Origin: an uncultured Loktanella sp.
GTDB lineage: Bacteria; Pseudomonadota; Alphaproteobacteria; Rhodobacterales; Rhodobacteraceae
Assembly (NCBI GenBank): GCA_913061335.1
Contig: CAJXTP010000110.1
Span: forward strand, 1 to 9,086
DNA length: 9,086 bases
Direction of reading: 5' to 3'
In this document: positions 1 through 6,455 of the stretch, in pieces
Numbering within the stretch: the stretch's first letter is position 1
Layout of the letters: each line of letters starts with the position of its first letter
The notes under the pieces: model-generated
What the model was told of the DNA's origin: nothing
Database searches by the model: none
Seen by the model: only the letters and a program-made list of their open reading frames with translations
Program-made: the position numbers and the translations under genes

Positions 1-48
1 CGAGATGTAGAGAGGTCTCGTGGGCTCGGAGATGTGTATAAGAGACAG
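1..48 (+). other. Nextera P7-side adapter (non-genomic)
   Basis: This is library adapter, not organism DNA. Positions 1-6 match the end of the P7 primer. Positions 7-14 (GTAGAGAG) are an i7 index, the reverse complement of the index I know as N707. Positions 15-29 are the Nextera read-2 primer part, GTCTCGTGGGCTCGG. Positions 30-48 are the 19-base Tn5 mosaic end AGATGTGTATAAGAGACAG. The genome starts at 49. An ORF that runs through this block gains the false peptide MGSEMCIRDS in front of the dehydrogenase. Confidence 0.98.
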
Positions 49-49
49 C

Positions 50-967
50 TATGGTACCATGCGCGACAATGTGTTGGGGCTTACGGTCGTGTTGGGTGAC
101 GGGCGGGTGATCCAAACAGGCTCCCGCGCGCGTAAATCATCGGCTGGCTATGACCTGACCGGATTGTTCGTAGGGTCCGAAGGAACGCTGGGGGTCATCA
201 CCGAAATCGCCTTGCGCCTGCATGGTCAACCGCAAGCAATATCCTCCGCAATTTGCGGATTTGACACCGTCGCAGGTGCCGTTGACGCCGTGATTGCGTC
301 CATTCAAATGGGTATCCAAGTCGCACGGGTCGAGCTCGTCGACACTGCCAGCGCGCTTGCGGTCAACGCCTATTCAGGTGCCGATTTCCCCGCCTGCCCA
401 CATCTTTTGTTGGAATTTCACGGATCAGACACGGCCGTGGCGCAAGACGCCGCAACCTTTGGCGAAATCGCAGCAGACCACGGCGGACATGGGTTCGAGT
501 GGTCATCCAAGACCGAAGACCGCAACCGTCTGTGGAAAATGCGGCATGATGCGTATTATGCCATTCTTGCGTCGCGAAAAGGAGCGACAGCGATTGTCAC
601 CGACGTCTGCGTGCCGATCTCGCGCTTGGCCGATGCATTGCTGGAAACCCAAACCGACATCGCACAATCCGGTATTCCAGGTCCAATTTTGGGCCATGTC
701 GGCGACGGTAATTTCCATGCGATCCTGTTGATAGATCCCAACAGCCCGTCTGAAATGGTCACTGCCAAAGCGCTCGCTGCACGGATGTCAGAACGCGCCC
801 TTGCGATGGGTGGTACAATCACGGGCGAACATGGGGTCGGCATCGGAAAGCTGGACTATATGCAGGCCGAACACGGCGAGGCTTGGGCGGTGATGGGGGC
901 GATTAAGGCGGCGCTTGATCCATACGGGATCATGAACCCCGGCAAGCTTGTACCGCCGACTAATTAG
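50..967 (+). CDS. FAD-linked oxidase, D-lactate dehydrogenase / GlcD type, 3' part
   Basis: This is the C-terminal 305 residues of a flavoprotein of the D-2-hydroxyacid dehydrogenase family (D-lactate dehydrogenase (cytochrome) / glycolate oxidase GlcD). These enzymes oxidise a 2-hydroxy acid to the 2-oxo acid using FAD. Family members are usually about 460-480 residues, so roughly the first 160, including most of the FAD-binding fold, lie outside the window. Visible motifs, counted from the first genomic codon, are the end of the FAD-binding domain with VGSEGTLG (41-48), a GHVGDGNFH metal/substrate-site motif (215-223, His216 and His223), the C-terminal GEHGVGIGK (259-267), and the closing NPGKLVP (296-302). 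The gene is convergent with recN. Its TAG stop overlaps the recN TAA stop, and no terminator is visible. The true substrate (D-lactate, glycolate or another 2-hydroxy acid) cannot be decided from this part. The start is lost to the adapter, so the residues before Tyr at 50 must not be counted. Confidence 0.9.
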   Translation, partial: YGTMRDNVLGLTVVLGDGRVIQTGSRARKSSAGYDLTGLFVGSEGTLGVITEIALRLHGQPQAISSAICGFDTVAGAVDAVIASIQMGIQVARVELVDTASALAVNAYSGADFPACPHLLLEFHGSDTAVAQDAATFGEIAADHGGHGFEWSSKTEDRNRLWKMRHDAYYAILASRKGATAIVTDVCVPISRLADALLETQTDIAQSGIPGPILGHVGDGNFHAILLIDPNSPSEMVTAKALAARMSERALAMGGTITGEHGVGIGKLDYMQAEHGEAWAVMGAIKAALDPYGIMNPGKLVPPTN

Positions 968-2613
968 GACATTAACGCTCGGGCAGCCTCGCGGGCGGCG
1001 TCGGTGATCGTGTCACCAGACAACATGCGCGCGATCTCGTCAATACGGGCGCCTGCATCCAACGGCACAACAGTTGATATGGTCCGGTCCTTAGTCTGGT
1101 GCTTTTCAACACGCCAATGATGTCCACCAAGGGCGGCCACCTGCGGTGAATGGGTCACGACCAGAATTTGCCCTTGGGCCGCAAGCTCGGCCAAACGCCG
1201 GCCCACCGCATCAGCAGTCGCACCACCAACACCGCGGTCAATCTCGTCAAAGATCATCGTCAATCCAGCATCCGTCGCAGTTAAACAGACCTTGAGCGCG
1301 AGCAAGAACCGCGACAGTTCGCCGCCTGACGCGATCTTATTGATCGGCCCAGCGGGCGCCCCTGGATTGGTCGCCACAGTGAACGACACGTCATCACGAC
1401 CATCAGGCCCCGCATCCGAATCCGTAACCTCAGTAACAAATACTGCGCGTTCCATTTTCAACGGTGCAAGCTCGGCTGCCATCGCCTTATCTAGCGCCTT
1501 TGCAGCCTTCACACGTTTAGCACGCAATCGGTCGGCACCAGCATCATATGCCGCTTTGGCGGTCTGAAGATCACCCTCTAAGGTCATCAAATCATTGACG
1601 CTTCCGTCCAAAATAGCCAAGCGCCCACGCAAGTCGTCGGCGAATGTCCCCAATTCGTCAGCAGTGACATTGTGCTTTCGGGCCAACCCACGGATAGCAA
1701 ACAGGCGCTCTTCGACATCTTCCAGCTCGGACGGGTTAAACGACAAATGATCCAAGCAGCGGGCAACGCCCTGTCCGGCCTCATCCAGCGCAAGTGCAGC
1801 GCGTTCAAGGGCGGCAAGCGGCTCGTCCAACGCCCCTTCGGCCTTGTCCGTCACGCCGCCCAACCAGCGGGTTGCATCCGACACCATGCCATCAGCGCCG
1901 TGCATGCCAATTGCCTCGGATGCTTTGATAATATCTGCGCGAATTTTCTCGGCGGCCTGCATCATGCGGCGGCGGGTATCCAAAGTGGCCTCTTCACCCG
2001 GCTCTGGCATCAACTGATCAAGCTCTTCAACAGCGTGGCGCAGGTAATCTTCTTCGGCGCGGGCTTCAGCGATGCGGGCCTCGGCCGCAGTTAGCGCCTT
2101 GCGGGCAGCCGACAACGCACGCCATGCAACGCGAGATTTGACAATATCGGGGGCAAGTGTGGCAAATTCATCCAACATGTCACGATGGCCACGCGGGTTC
2201 AGCAACCCGCGATCATCGTGCTGACCGTGCAATTCGACGAGTGTCTCGGACAGTTTCCGCAACACATCACCGCTCACGCGGCGGTCATTGATCCATGCGG
2301 TTTTACGGCCATCGCGGGTGTTGATGCGGCGCAGAATGACCTCACCGTCCTCAACCTCGATACCCGCCTCAGCCAACACTGCGCGGCCCGCATGCTTGGC
2401 AGGCAAATCAAACGCGGCCGTAACCTCACCCTGTTCAGCGCCAGCGCGAACCAGTTCGGCACGGCCCCGCCAGCCAAGCACAAAACCAAGGCTATCAAGC
2501 AAAATGGATTTACCCGCACCGGTTTCACCCGTCAGCACATTCAACCCGGGCTGGAACGACAGTTCCAACCGGTCAATAATCAACATATCGCGAATATCTA
2601 TATGACGGAGCAT
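964..2613 (-). CDS. recN: DNA repair ATPase RecN
   Basis: RecN is an SMC-like ATPase that binds DNA ends and supports recombinational repair of double-strand breaks in the cytoplasm. The protein has 549 residues, normal for the family. An N-terminal ABC half carries Walker A GETGAGKS (29-36) and a Q-loop-like ELHGQHD (127-133). A long Ala/Glu/Arg-rich stretch with coiled-coil character follows (about 155-385). The C-terminal ABC half carries the signature ASGGELSR (428-435), Walker B with IFDEID (454-459) and the switch histidine in VVTHS (His488). The ATG at 2611-2613 gives the typical family N-terminus (LRHIDIRDMLIID). No Shine-Dalgarno sequence lies in the usual place. A hairpin sits 9 bases upstream (see that entry). 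The gene follows bamD after 34 bases on the same strand and is probably cotranscribed with it. I saw no clear alphaproteobacterial LexA box (GTTC-N7-GTTC) just upstream, so SOS control from a local promoter is not supported. The stop overlaps that of the convergent dehydrogenase. Confidence 0.97.
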   Translation of the reverse strand: MLRHIDIRDMLIIDRLELSFQPGLNVLTGETGAGKSILLDSLGFVLGWRGRAELVRAGAEQGEVTAAFDLPAKHAGRAVLAEAGIEVEDGEVILRRINTRDGRKTAWINDRRVSGDVLRKLSETLVELHGQHDDRGLLNPRGHRDMLDEFATLAPDIVKSRVAWRALSAARKALTAAEARIAEARAEEDYLRHAVEELDQLMPEPGEEATLDTRRRMMQAAEKIRADIIKASEAIGMHGADGMVSDATRWLGGVTDKAEGALDEPLAALERAALALDEAGQGVARCLDHLSFNPSELEDVEERLFAIRGLARKHNVTADELGTFADDLRGRLAILDGSVNDLMTLEGDLQTAKAAYDAGADRLRAKRVKAAKALDKAMAAELAPLKMERAVFVTEVTDSDAGPDGRDDVSFTVATNPGAPAGPINKIASGGELSRFLLALKVCLTATDAGLTMIFDEIDRGVGGATADAVGRRLAELAAQGQILVVTHSPQVAALGGHHWRVEKHQTKDRTISTVVPLDAGARIDEIARMLSGDTITDAAREAARALMS

Positions 2614-2622
2614 GTCTGCGTA

Positions 2623-2642
2623 GGATGGGTTTTAACCCATCC
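2623..2642 (-). promoter_or_regulatory. 20-base near-perfect hairpin between bamD and recN
   Basis: On the minus strand this reads as two exact 9-base complementary arms (GGATGGGTT and AACCCATCC) around a 2-base AA centre. A realistic fold has 8 pairs and a 4-base loop. It lies 6 bases after the bamD TGA and ends 9 bases before the recN ATG. The only purine-rich, SD-like stretch (AGGG, 2643-2646) touches its upstream foot. If the hairpin folds, that stretch would sit about 9 bases from the ATG. No U-tract follows, so a standard terminator is unlikely. The role is inferred; the repeat is seen directly. Confidence 0.6.
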
Positions 2643-2647
2643 CCCTA

Positions 2648-3502
2648 TCAAAGCCATTCACCACGAATAACTTGGCGATAAACCGACGACAGCCAACTGT
2701 CGCCAGCTGTCGACATCGAAAGCCCCTGCCCTGTGAGCAATGCAAAGCTATCTTGATACCATTCGGTTGATTGATAATTATGGCCCAAAATGGCGCCCGC
2801 CGTCTGGGCTTCATCCGTCAGTCCAAGCGACAAATAGCTTTCGACCAAACGGTGCAGCGCCTCTGCCGTATGTGATGTCGTCTGGAAATCTTCAACCACA
2901 ATACGGAACCTGTTCGCAGCCGCCGCATAGTGGTTACGTTTCAAGTAATAACGCCCAATTTCCATTTCCTTGCCCGCAAGGTGGTCAAAGGCTAAATCAA
3001 ATTTCAGGATCGAAGACCGCGCATATTGCGTATCGGGATAAGTCTCGATCACAGTGCGCAAAGCCTGCAACGCTTGAAACGTTAGCCCCTGATCGCGGCC
3101 AATTTCGTCAACCTGATCGTAATAGGATAATGCCAACAAATACTGCGCATAAGCAGCATCCTCGGACGCCGGATAGAAATCTACGAACCGTTGGGCAGAT
3201 GCGCGGCTATTTGGGTAATCGCCGTCCTTATGATAGGCAAATGCCTGCATAATCAGCGCACGTTTGGCAAAGTCCGAATAAGGATACAGCCGCTCAATCT
3301 CACCGAAATAGATTGCAGCGTCATCAGGTTGACCGCGCTCAAGCTCGTATTCTCCGCGCTCAAATATTTCGGCCGCGGTATATTCTTCCAACGCACCTGT
3401 ACGCGAGGGGTCAAACGACCCGCACGACACCAGCAAAACAATGGCAGCCATGCCACCCAATGTGCTTCCAGCACGTCCGATCTGAAACTTGGCTTTTGAC
3501 AT
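2648..3502 (-). CDS. bamD: Outer membrane assembly lipoprotein BamD
   Basis: BamD is the essential lipoprotein of the BAM complex, which folds and inserts beta-barrel proteins into the outer membrane from the periplasmic side. The protein has 284 residues from the ATG at 3500-3502. I prefer this start to a GTG at 3515-3517 because AGGGG (3509-3513) lies 6 bases upstream of it. The N-terminus is a lipoprotein signal: basic residues, a hydrophobic run, and the lipobox LVSC with the acylated cysteine at residue 27. The mature part consists of helical TPR-type repeats (about residues 45-240), with typical segments such as AAEIFERGEYELERGQPDDAA (starting near residue 44 and cut here), SEDAAYAQYLLALSYYDQ and AANRFRIVVEDF. 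It lies 119 bases downstream of lpxC and 34 bases upstream of recN, all on the same strand. The pairing of lpxC with bamD puts two outer-membrane biogenesis steps side by side. The older name is ComL/YfiO. Confidence 0.95.
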   Translation of the reverse strand: MSKAKFQIGRAGSTLGGMAAIVLLVSCGSFDPSRTGALEEYTAAEIFERGEYELERGQPDDAAIYFGEIERLYPYSDFAKRALIMQAFAYHKDGDYPNSRASAQRFVDFYPASEDAAYAQYLLALSYYDQVDEIGRDQGLTFQALQALRTVIETYPDTQYARSSILKFDLAFDHLAGKEMEIGRYYLKRNHYAAAANRFRIVVEDFQTTSHTAEALHRLVESYLSLGLTDEAQTAGAILGHNYQSTEWYQDSFALLTGQGLSMSTAGDSWLSSVYRQVIRGEWL

Positions 3503-3508
3503 CAACCG

Positions 3509-3513
3509 CCCCT
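3509..3513 (-). promoter_or_regulatory. Ribosome binding site deciding the bamD start
   Basis: AGGGG on the minus strand lies 6 bases before the ATG at 3500-3502. It favours this ATG over the in-frame GTG 15 bases upstream, whose own upstream region has no comparable G-rich stretch. The shorter protein also gives a more typical lipoprotein signal length. Confidence 0.6.
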
Positions 3514-3621
3514 GCACTTCAAACGTCGCTCTGGGGTCTGTCCCGCAGGCGTCTTGCGCATTGGTCTAGCATAGAAAAATCAGGTGCAAAATGCCTTTTG
3601 CGCACTTGCGCGAAACTCCGA

Positions 3622-4539
3622 TCACGCAACGGCGAAAAGATCGGCCTTACTGACGCCCACGCCGGGCAAACGGGCGGCGATTTTCGCGTCACAGCGCGTC
3701 ATGCGCCATGCATGTGGTTGTGCAAAAAGCGCCTGTAACAAACCGTTTGTCATCGCGTGGCCAGCACGTACGCCGGTATAACGACCGATGATCGGCGCAC
3801 CCGCCGTATACAAATCACCCAATGCATCCAACATCTTATGGCGCACAGCTTCATCTGTGTGGCGCAAACCACCAGGGCTTAGGATCTGATCACCATCAAC
3901 GACGACCGCGTTTTCCAATGTGCCGCCCAAAGCCAAACCATTAGCCCGCATCGCGTCAACGTCAGATGACCGACAGAATGTGCGGCTGTCACACAGCTCG
4001 CGCACAAATGCACCATTCGCCATATTCAATGTCTTGGCCTGACGCCCAATTGCGGCATCAACGAAATCAATATCAAAATCTATCTGTAAACTCGTCGCGG
4101 GTGACAGCATCGCCATCGCAGGCCCATCTTCGACAATCACGTCAGACAGAATTTCAATCGCATACAGCGGGGCCGCGTGACGGGTCAGACCGGCACCGAC
4201 GATCCCGCGCACAAAAGCGGCTGCACTGCCATCCATGATCGGGACTTCAGGACCATCGATATCAACAATCACATTATGGACACCCGTTCCGGCCAATGCA
4301 GCCATCAAGTGTTCAATCGTCGACACAGTCATACCAGCAGAATTGGTCAGACGCGTATTCAGCGGCGAGACGACAACGTTGTCCCAAACGGCGGCCAACG
4401 TGTTGTCCCCAACAACGTCCACACGGCGAAAAACAATACCCTTATTCGCAGGCGCAGGCCGCAGCACAAGCGTCACTGGCGCACCGGTATGAAGACCGAC
4501 CCCCGTGAATGTGACGTTTGATTTCAGCGTGGTTTGCAA
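3622..4539 (-). CDS. lpxC: UDP-3-O-acyl-N-acetylglucosamine deacetylase LpxC (TTG start)
   Basis: LpxC is the zinc deacetylase of the committed step of lipid A synthesis: it removes the N-acetyl group from UDP-3-O-acyl-GlcNAc in the cytoplasm. The 305-residue length is normal. The zinc ligands are visible as His77 in TIEHLMA, and His234 and Asp238 in RHKMLDALGD. Glu76 is the expected general base. His261 in RAGHAMTNG matches the conserved late catalytic histidine. The N-terminus QTTLKSNVTFTGVGLHTG is family-typical, but its start codon is TTG (4537-4539). There is no ATG or GTG between the in-frame TAA at about 4579-4581 and this codon, and the next Met is residue 70. An AAGG sequence 8 bases upstream supports TTG. 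The gene is separated from ftsZ by 187 bases holding an intrinsic terminator, so it probably has its own promoter. A weak candidate is TTGAGC (4602-4607), 17 bases, TAGTAA (4579-4584). Confidence 0.97.
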   Translation of the reverse strand: MQTTLKSNVTFTGVGLHTGAPVTLVLRPAPANKGIVFRRVDVVGDNTLAAVWDNVVVSPLNTRLTNSAGMTVSTIEHLMAALAGTGVHNVIVDIDGPEVPIMDGSAAAFVRGIVGAGLTRHAAPLYAIEILSDVIVEDGPAMAMLSPATSLQIDFDIDFVDAAIGRQAKTLNMANGAFVRELCDSRTFCRSSDVDAMRANGLALGGTLENAVVVDGDQILSPGGLRHTDEAVRHKMLDALGDLYTAGAPIIGRYTGVRAGHAMTNGLLQALFAQPHAWRMTRCDAKIAARLPGVGVSKADLFAVA

Positions 4540-4547
4540 GAGGGTAA

Positions 4548-4551
4548 CCTT
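4548..4551 (-). promoter_or_regulatory. Shine-Dalgarno for the TTG start of lpxC
   Basis: AAGG (within TTAAGG) on the minus strand, 8 bases before TTG at 4537-4539. Together with the conserved protein N-terminus and the absence of another start codon after the upstream in-frame stop, it decides the lpxC start. Confidence 0.6.
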
Positions 4552-4610
4552 AACGGGTGATTCATCTTTTGTTGGGCCTTACTAAGTGCGGCGCGCGCAA
4601 CGCTCAACTC

Positions 4611-4649
4611 ACACTTTGCAACGATCTGAAACATCCGCGAAACACTTTG
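4611..4649 (-). repeat. Direct repeat CAAAGTGT x2 upstream of lpxC
   Basis: Two exact 8-base copies of CAAAGTGT (minus strand) lie at 4642-4649 and 4611-4618. They are 31 bases apart start to start, about three helical turns, between the ftsZ terminator and the weak lpxC promoter candidate. They could be two binding sites on the same DNA face, or chance. No known regulator consensus is recognised. Confidence 0.3.
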
Positions 4650-4670
4650 GTAATCCGTTGTTACTAAACG

Positions 4671-4695
4671 AAAAAAGCCGCCCACATTGGACGGC
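4671..4695 (-). terminator. Rho-independent terminator after ftsZ
   Basis: On the minus strand the arms GCCGTCC and GGGCGGC form a 7-pair stem (one G-U) around an AATGT loop. Six T follow directly (the A-run at 4671-4676 on the plus strand). It begins 31 bases after the ftsZ stop and closes the ftsQ-ftsA-ftsZ unit before lpxC. On the plus strand no T-run follows the hairpin, so it acts in one direction only. Confidence 0.85.
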
Positions 4696-4726
4696 ATTGA
4701 TCTTATGATTGACTATCGGTCTTAGC

Positions 4727-6280
4727 TTAGTTCGCCTGACGACGCAGGAAAGCGGGAATTTCGATGCGCTCTTGCTCTGGATCAGCCTCAGCAGCTGGCT
4801 CGTCATAAATCGGTGTCACCTGTGGCTGTTCGCGCTGTGGTTGCGCGTCAGCTGCAGACCCTGTCATCCGGTTGATCAAGCTGTTGATGCCAAATCGCGG
4901 GCGTTCACCCTCAGCAACAGCAGGTGCTGCAGCAGGCGCGCGGTGACCAGGAGCCTTTGACACAGCAGCTTGCAAGCGAGCCATCGCTTCTGGCGATGGG
5001 ACGCCAGCAGCAGGTGCACGTGGTGCAACAAACGCTTCAGGTGCTTCCAGAATGGGTTCAGCGCGTGGCGTGTACGCAGGCGCTGGCAGCTCATCAACTT
5101 CAGCCAATGCTGCGTGGATATCCGCAAAGTCGTCTTCGATCGGCTCAACATGACGGGCGTCATCGAGACCTTCAAACAATGTCTGCGCAGCAACCGGAGC
5201 AACAGGCGCAGGGATCGGAGCAGCAACAGGTGCGACTTCGACCTCGGCCTGAAACTGCGGCTTGAGCGGAGCGGCCATTGAGCGACGCGGCAGTGGCATA
5301 TCTTCAGGACGGATTGCAGCATCGATACCAGTGGCAACAACAGACACACGCATTTTTCCGTCCATGCCAGTATCAAGCGTGGATCCAACGATGATGTTGG
5401 CTTCTGGGTCAACCTTTTCGCGGATCTTGTTGGCAGCTTCGTCGAGTTCGAACAACGTCAGGTCGTAGCCACCTGTGATGTTGATCAACACGCCGCGCGC
5501 GCCTTCAAGCGAAATTTCGTCGAGCAGTGGGTTTGCGATGGCTTTTTCCGCAGCTTGAACAGCGCGGTTTTCGCCCTCGGCTTCGCCTGTGCCCATCATC
5601 GCCTTGCCCATTTCGTCCATTACGGCGCGAACATCAGCAAAGTCGAGGTTGATCAGGCCAGGACGGACCATCAAATCAGTCACGCCCTTAACACCTTGAT
5701 ACAACACATCGTCAGCCAACTGGAATGCTTCGGTGAATGTGGTGTTTTCATTGGCCAGACGGAACAAGTTCTGGTTTGGAATGATGATCAGCGTATCAAC
5801 GACCTTTTGCAGGGCCTCGATGCCTTCATCGGCTTGCTTCATGCGCTTGCCGCCCTCAAACTGGAACGGCTTGGTTACAACACCAACAGTCAGAACGCCA
5901 AGTTCACGTGCAGCCTGTGCAATAATCGGCGCAGCACCAGTACCAGTGCCCCCGCCCATACCAGCAGTGATGAAACACATGTGTGCGCCAGCAAGGTGGT
6001 CAACAATTTGTTCAATGCTTTCTTCAGCAGCAGCGGCACCAACAGTTGCACGTGCACCAGCACCCAGACCTTCGGTAACCTTCACACCCATTTGGATGCG
6101 GGCACCGGCCTTGGCGTGCTGCAACGCTTGCGCGTCAGTGTTGGCAACGACGAACTCGACCCCGTCCAACTCTTTTTCGATCATATTATTGACGGCGTTG
6201 CCGCCTGCGCCACCTACACCAAATACGGTGATACGTGGTTTCAATTCTTCCTGACCGGGAATGGAGAGGTTCAATGTCAT
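4727..6280 (-). CDS. ftsZ: Cell division GTPase FtsZ
   Basis: FtsZ is the tubulin-like GTPase that polymerises into the Z ring at mid-cell and recruits the divisome. The protein has 517 residues from the ATG at 6278-6280. An upstream GTG in the same frame (6368-6370) would add 30 untypical residues and is rejected; GGCGGA lies just upstream of the chosen ATG. The nucleotide-binding start is GVGGAGGNAVNNM (21-33), the tubulin signature GGGTGTG is at 109-115, and the T7 synergy loop NLDFAD at 211-216. The conserved GTPase and C-terminal subdomains run to about residue 325. A long, low-complexity Ala/Pro/Glu-rich linker follows (about 330-500). The protein ends in the conserved C-terminal peptide IEIPAFLRRQAN, which docks on FtsA and membrane partners. 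Alphaproteobacterial FtsZ commonly has such a long linker. The gene lies 175 bases after ftsA, a gap that carries a possible promoter and an inverted repeat, and is followed by a strong terminator. Confidence 0.98.
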   Translation of the reverse strand: MTLNLSIPGQEELKPRITVFGVGGAGGNAVNNMIEKELDGVEFVVANTDAQALQHAKAGARIQMGVKVTEGLGAGARATVGAAAAEESIEQIVDHLAGAHMCFITAGMGGGTGTGAAPIIAQAARELGVLTVGVVTKPFQFEGGKRMKQADEGIEALQKVVDTLIIIPNQNLFRLANENTTFTEAFQLADDVLYQGVKGVTDLMVRPGLINLDFADVRAVMDEMGKAMMGTGEAEGENRAVQAAEKAIANPLLDEISLEGARGVLINITGGYDLTLFELDEAANKIREKVDPEANIIVGSTLDTGMDGKMRVSVVATGIDAAIRPEDMPLPRRSMAAPLKPQFQAEVEVAPVAAPIPAPVAPVAAQTLFEGLDDARHVEPIEDDFADIHAALAEVDELPAPAYTPRAEPILEAPEAFVAPRAPAAGVPSPEAMARLQAAVSKAPGHRAPAAAPAVAEGERPRFGINSLINRMTGSAADAQPQREQPQVTPIYDEPAAEADPEQERIEIPAFLRRQAN

Positions 6281-6341
6281 TGCTCTGTCCGCCTGTTTTT
6301 TTGGGCCCGTCCCACCGGGGCTTTTTCTCGAAATTAGATCA

Positions 6342-6370
6342 ACAATAGACCCATCTCCCTTGCGGGTCAC
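6342..6370 (-). promoter_or_regulatory. Candidate ftsZ promoter
   Basis: On the minus strand GTGACC (6365-6370) and TATTGT (6342-6347) are separated by exactly 17 bases. Each hexamer matches the sigma-70 consensus at 4 of 6 positions. Transcription would start near 6335, giving a leader of about 55 bases to the ftsZ ATG. The match is modest, and a secondary ftsZ promoter between ftsA and ftsZ is common in other bacteria, so this is only a candidate. Confidence 0.3.
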
Positions 6371-6422
6371 GTAAAAACCGCAAAATCAACACCAAATATG
6401 GGGATATTTCGTGGCTTTTACG
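6370..6422 (-). repeat. Nested inverted repeat between ftsA and ftsZ
   Basis: On the minus strand the outer arms CGTAAAAGCC (6413-6422) and GGTTTTTACG (6370-6379) pair over 10 positions with a single G-U. Inside lies a second hairpin, AAATAT-CCCC-ATATTT (6394-6409), flanked by short CAC/GTG arms. The outer arm touches the candidate ftsZ -35 box. The fold begins 33 bases after the ftsA stop. No T-run follows the complete fold, so it is not a standard terminator. It could protect the ftsA 3' end, act in processing, or control the ftsZ leader. Confidence 0.5.
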
Positions 6423-6455
6423 CCGGATTTGGGCTCATCGGCAACATCTTGCGCA

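Noticed and set aside
3568..3601. A weak AT-rich inverted repeat (GCAAAA/TTTTGC) and a TATGCT -10-like hexamer between lpxC and bamD
   Set aside because: The hairpin has only six mostly A-T pairs, and no acceptable -35 box lies 16-18 bases upstream of the hexamer. They do not support a terminator or a separate bamD promoter.
5160..5290. Possible repeat array in the Ala/Pro-rich FtsZ linker
   Set aside because: The repetition is at the amino-acid level (APV/VAP runs), with no regular DNA unit. Long disordered linkers are usual for alphaproteobacterial FtsZ.
4876..5412. A Leu/Arg-rich 178-codon open frame in another minus-strand frame within the ftsZ linker
   Set aside because: It is the frame-shifted reading of the Ala/Pro-rich linker, whose repeated GC-rich codons give long runs of Leu and Arg. 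The FtsZ frame itself continues without break to the conserved C-terminal peptide.
6300..6335. GC-rich inverted repeat followed by T5 on the plus strand, resembling a terminator just upstream of ftsZ
   Set aside because: The stem is short and needs a bulge, and no plus-strand gene ends there. In the sense (minus) direction no T-run follows, so neither a terminator nor an attenuator is supported.
5555..6337. A 260-codon open frame on the plus strand opposite ftsZ and the ftsZ leader
   Set aside because: It is a shadow of the GTPase domain of ftsZ, with no domain or ribosome binding site, and it runs across the gap only because that stretch lacks stops.
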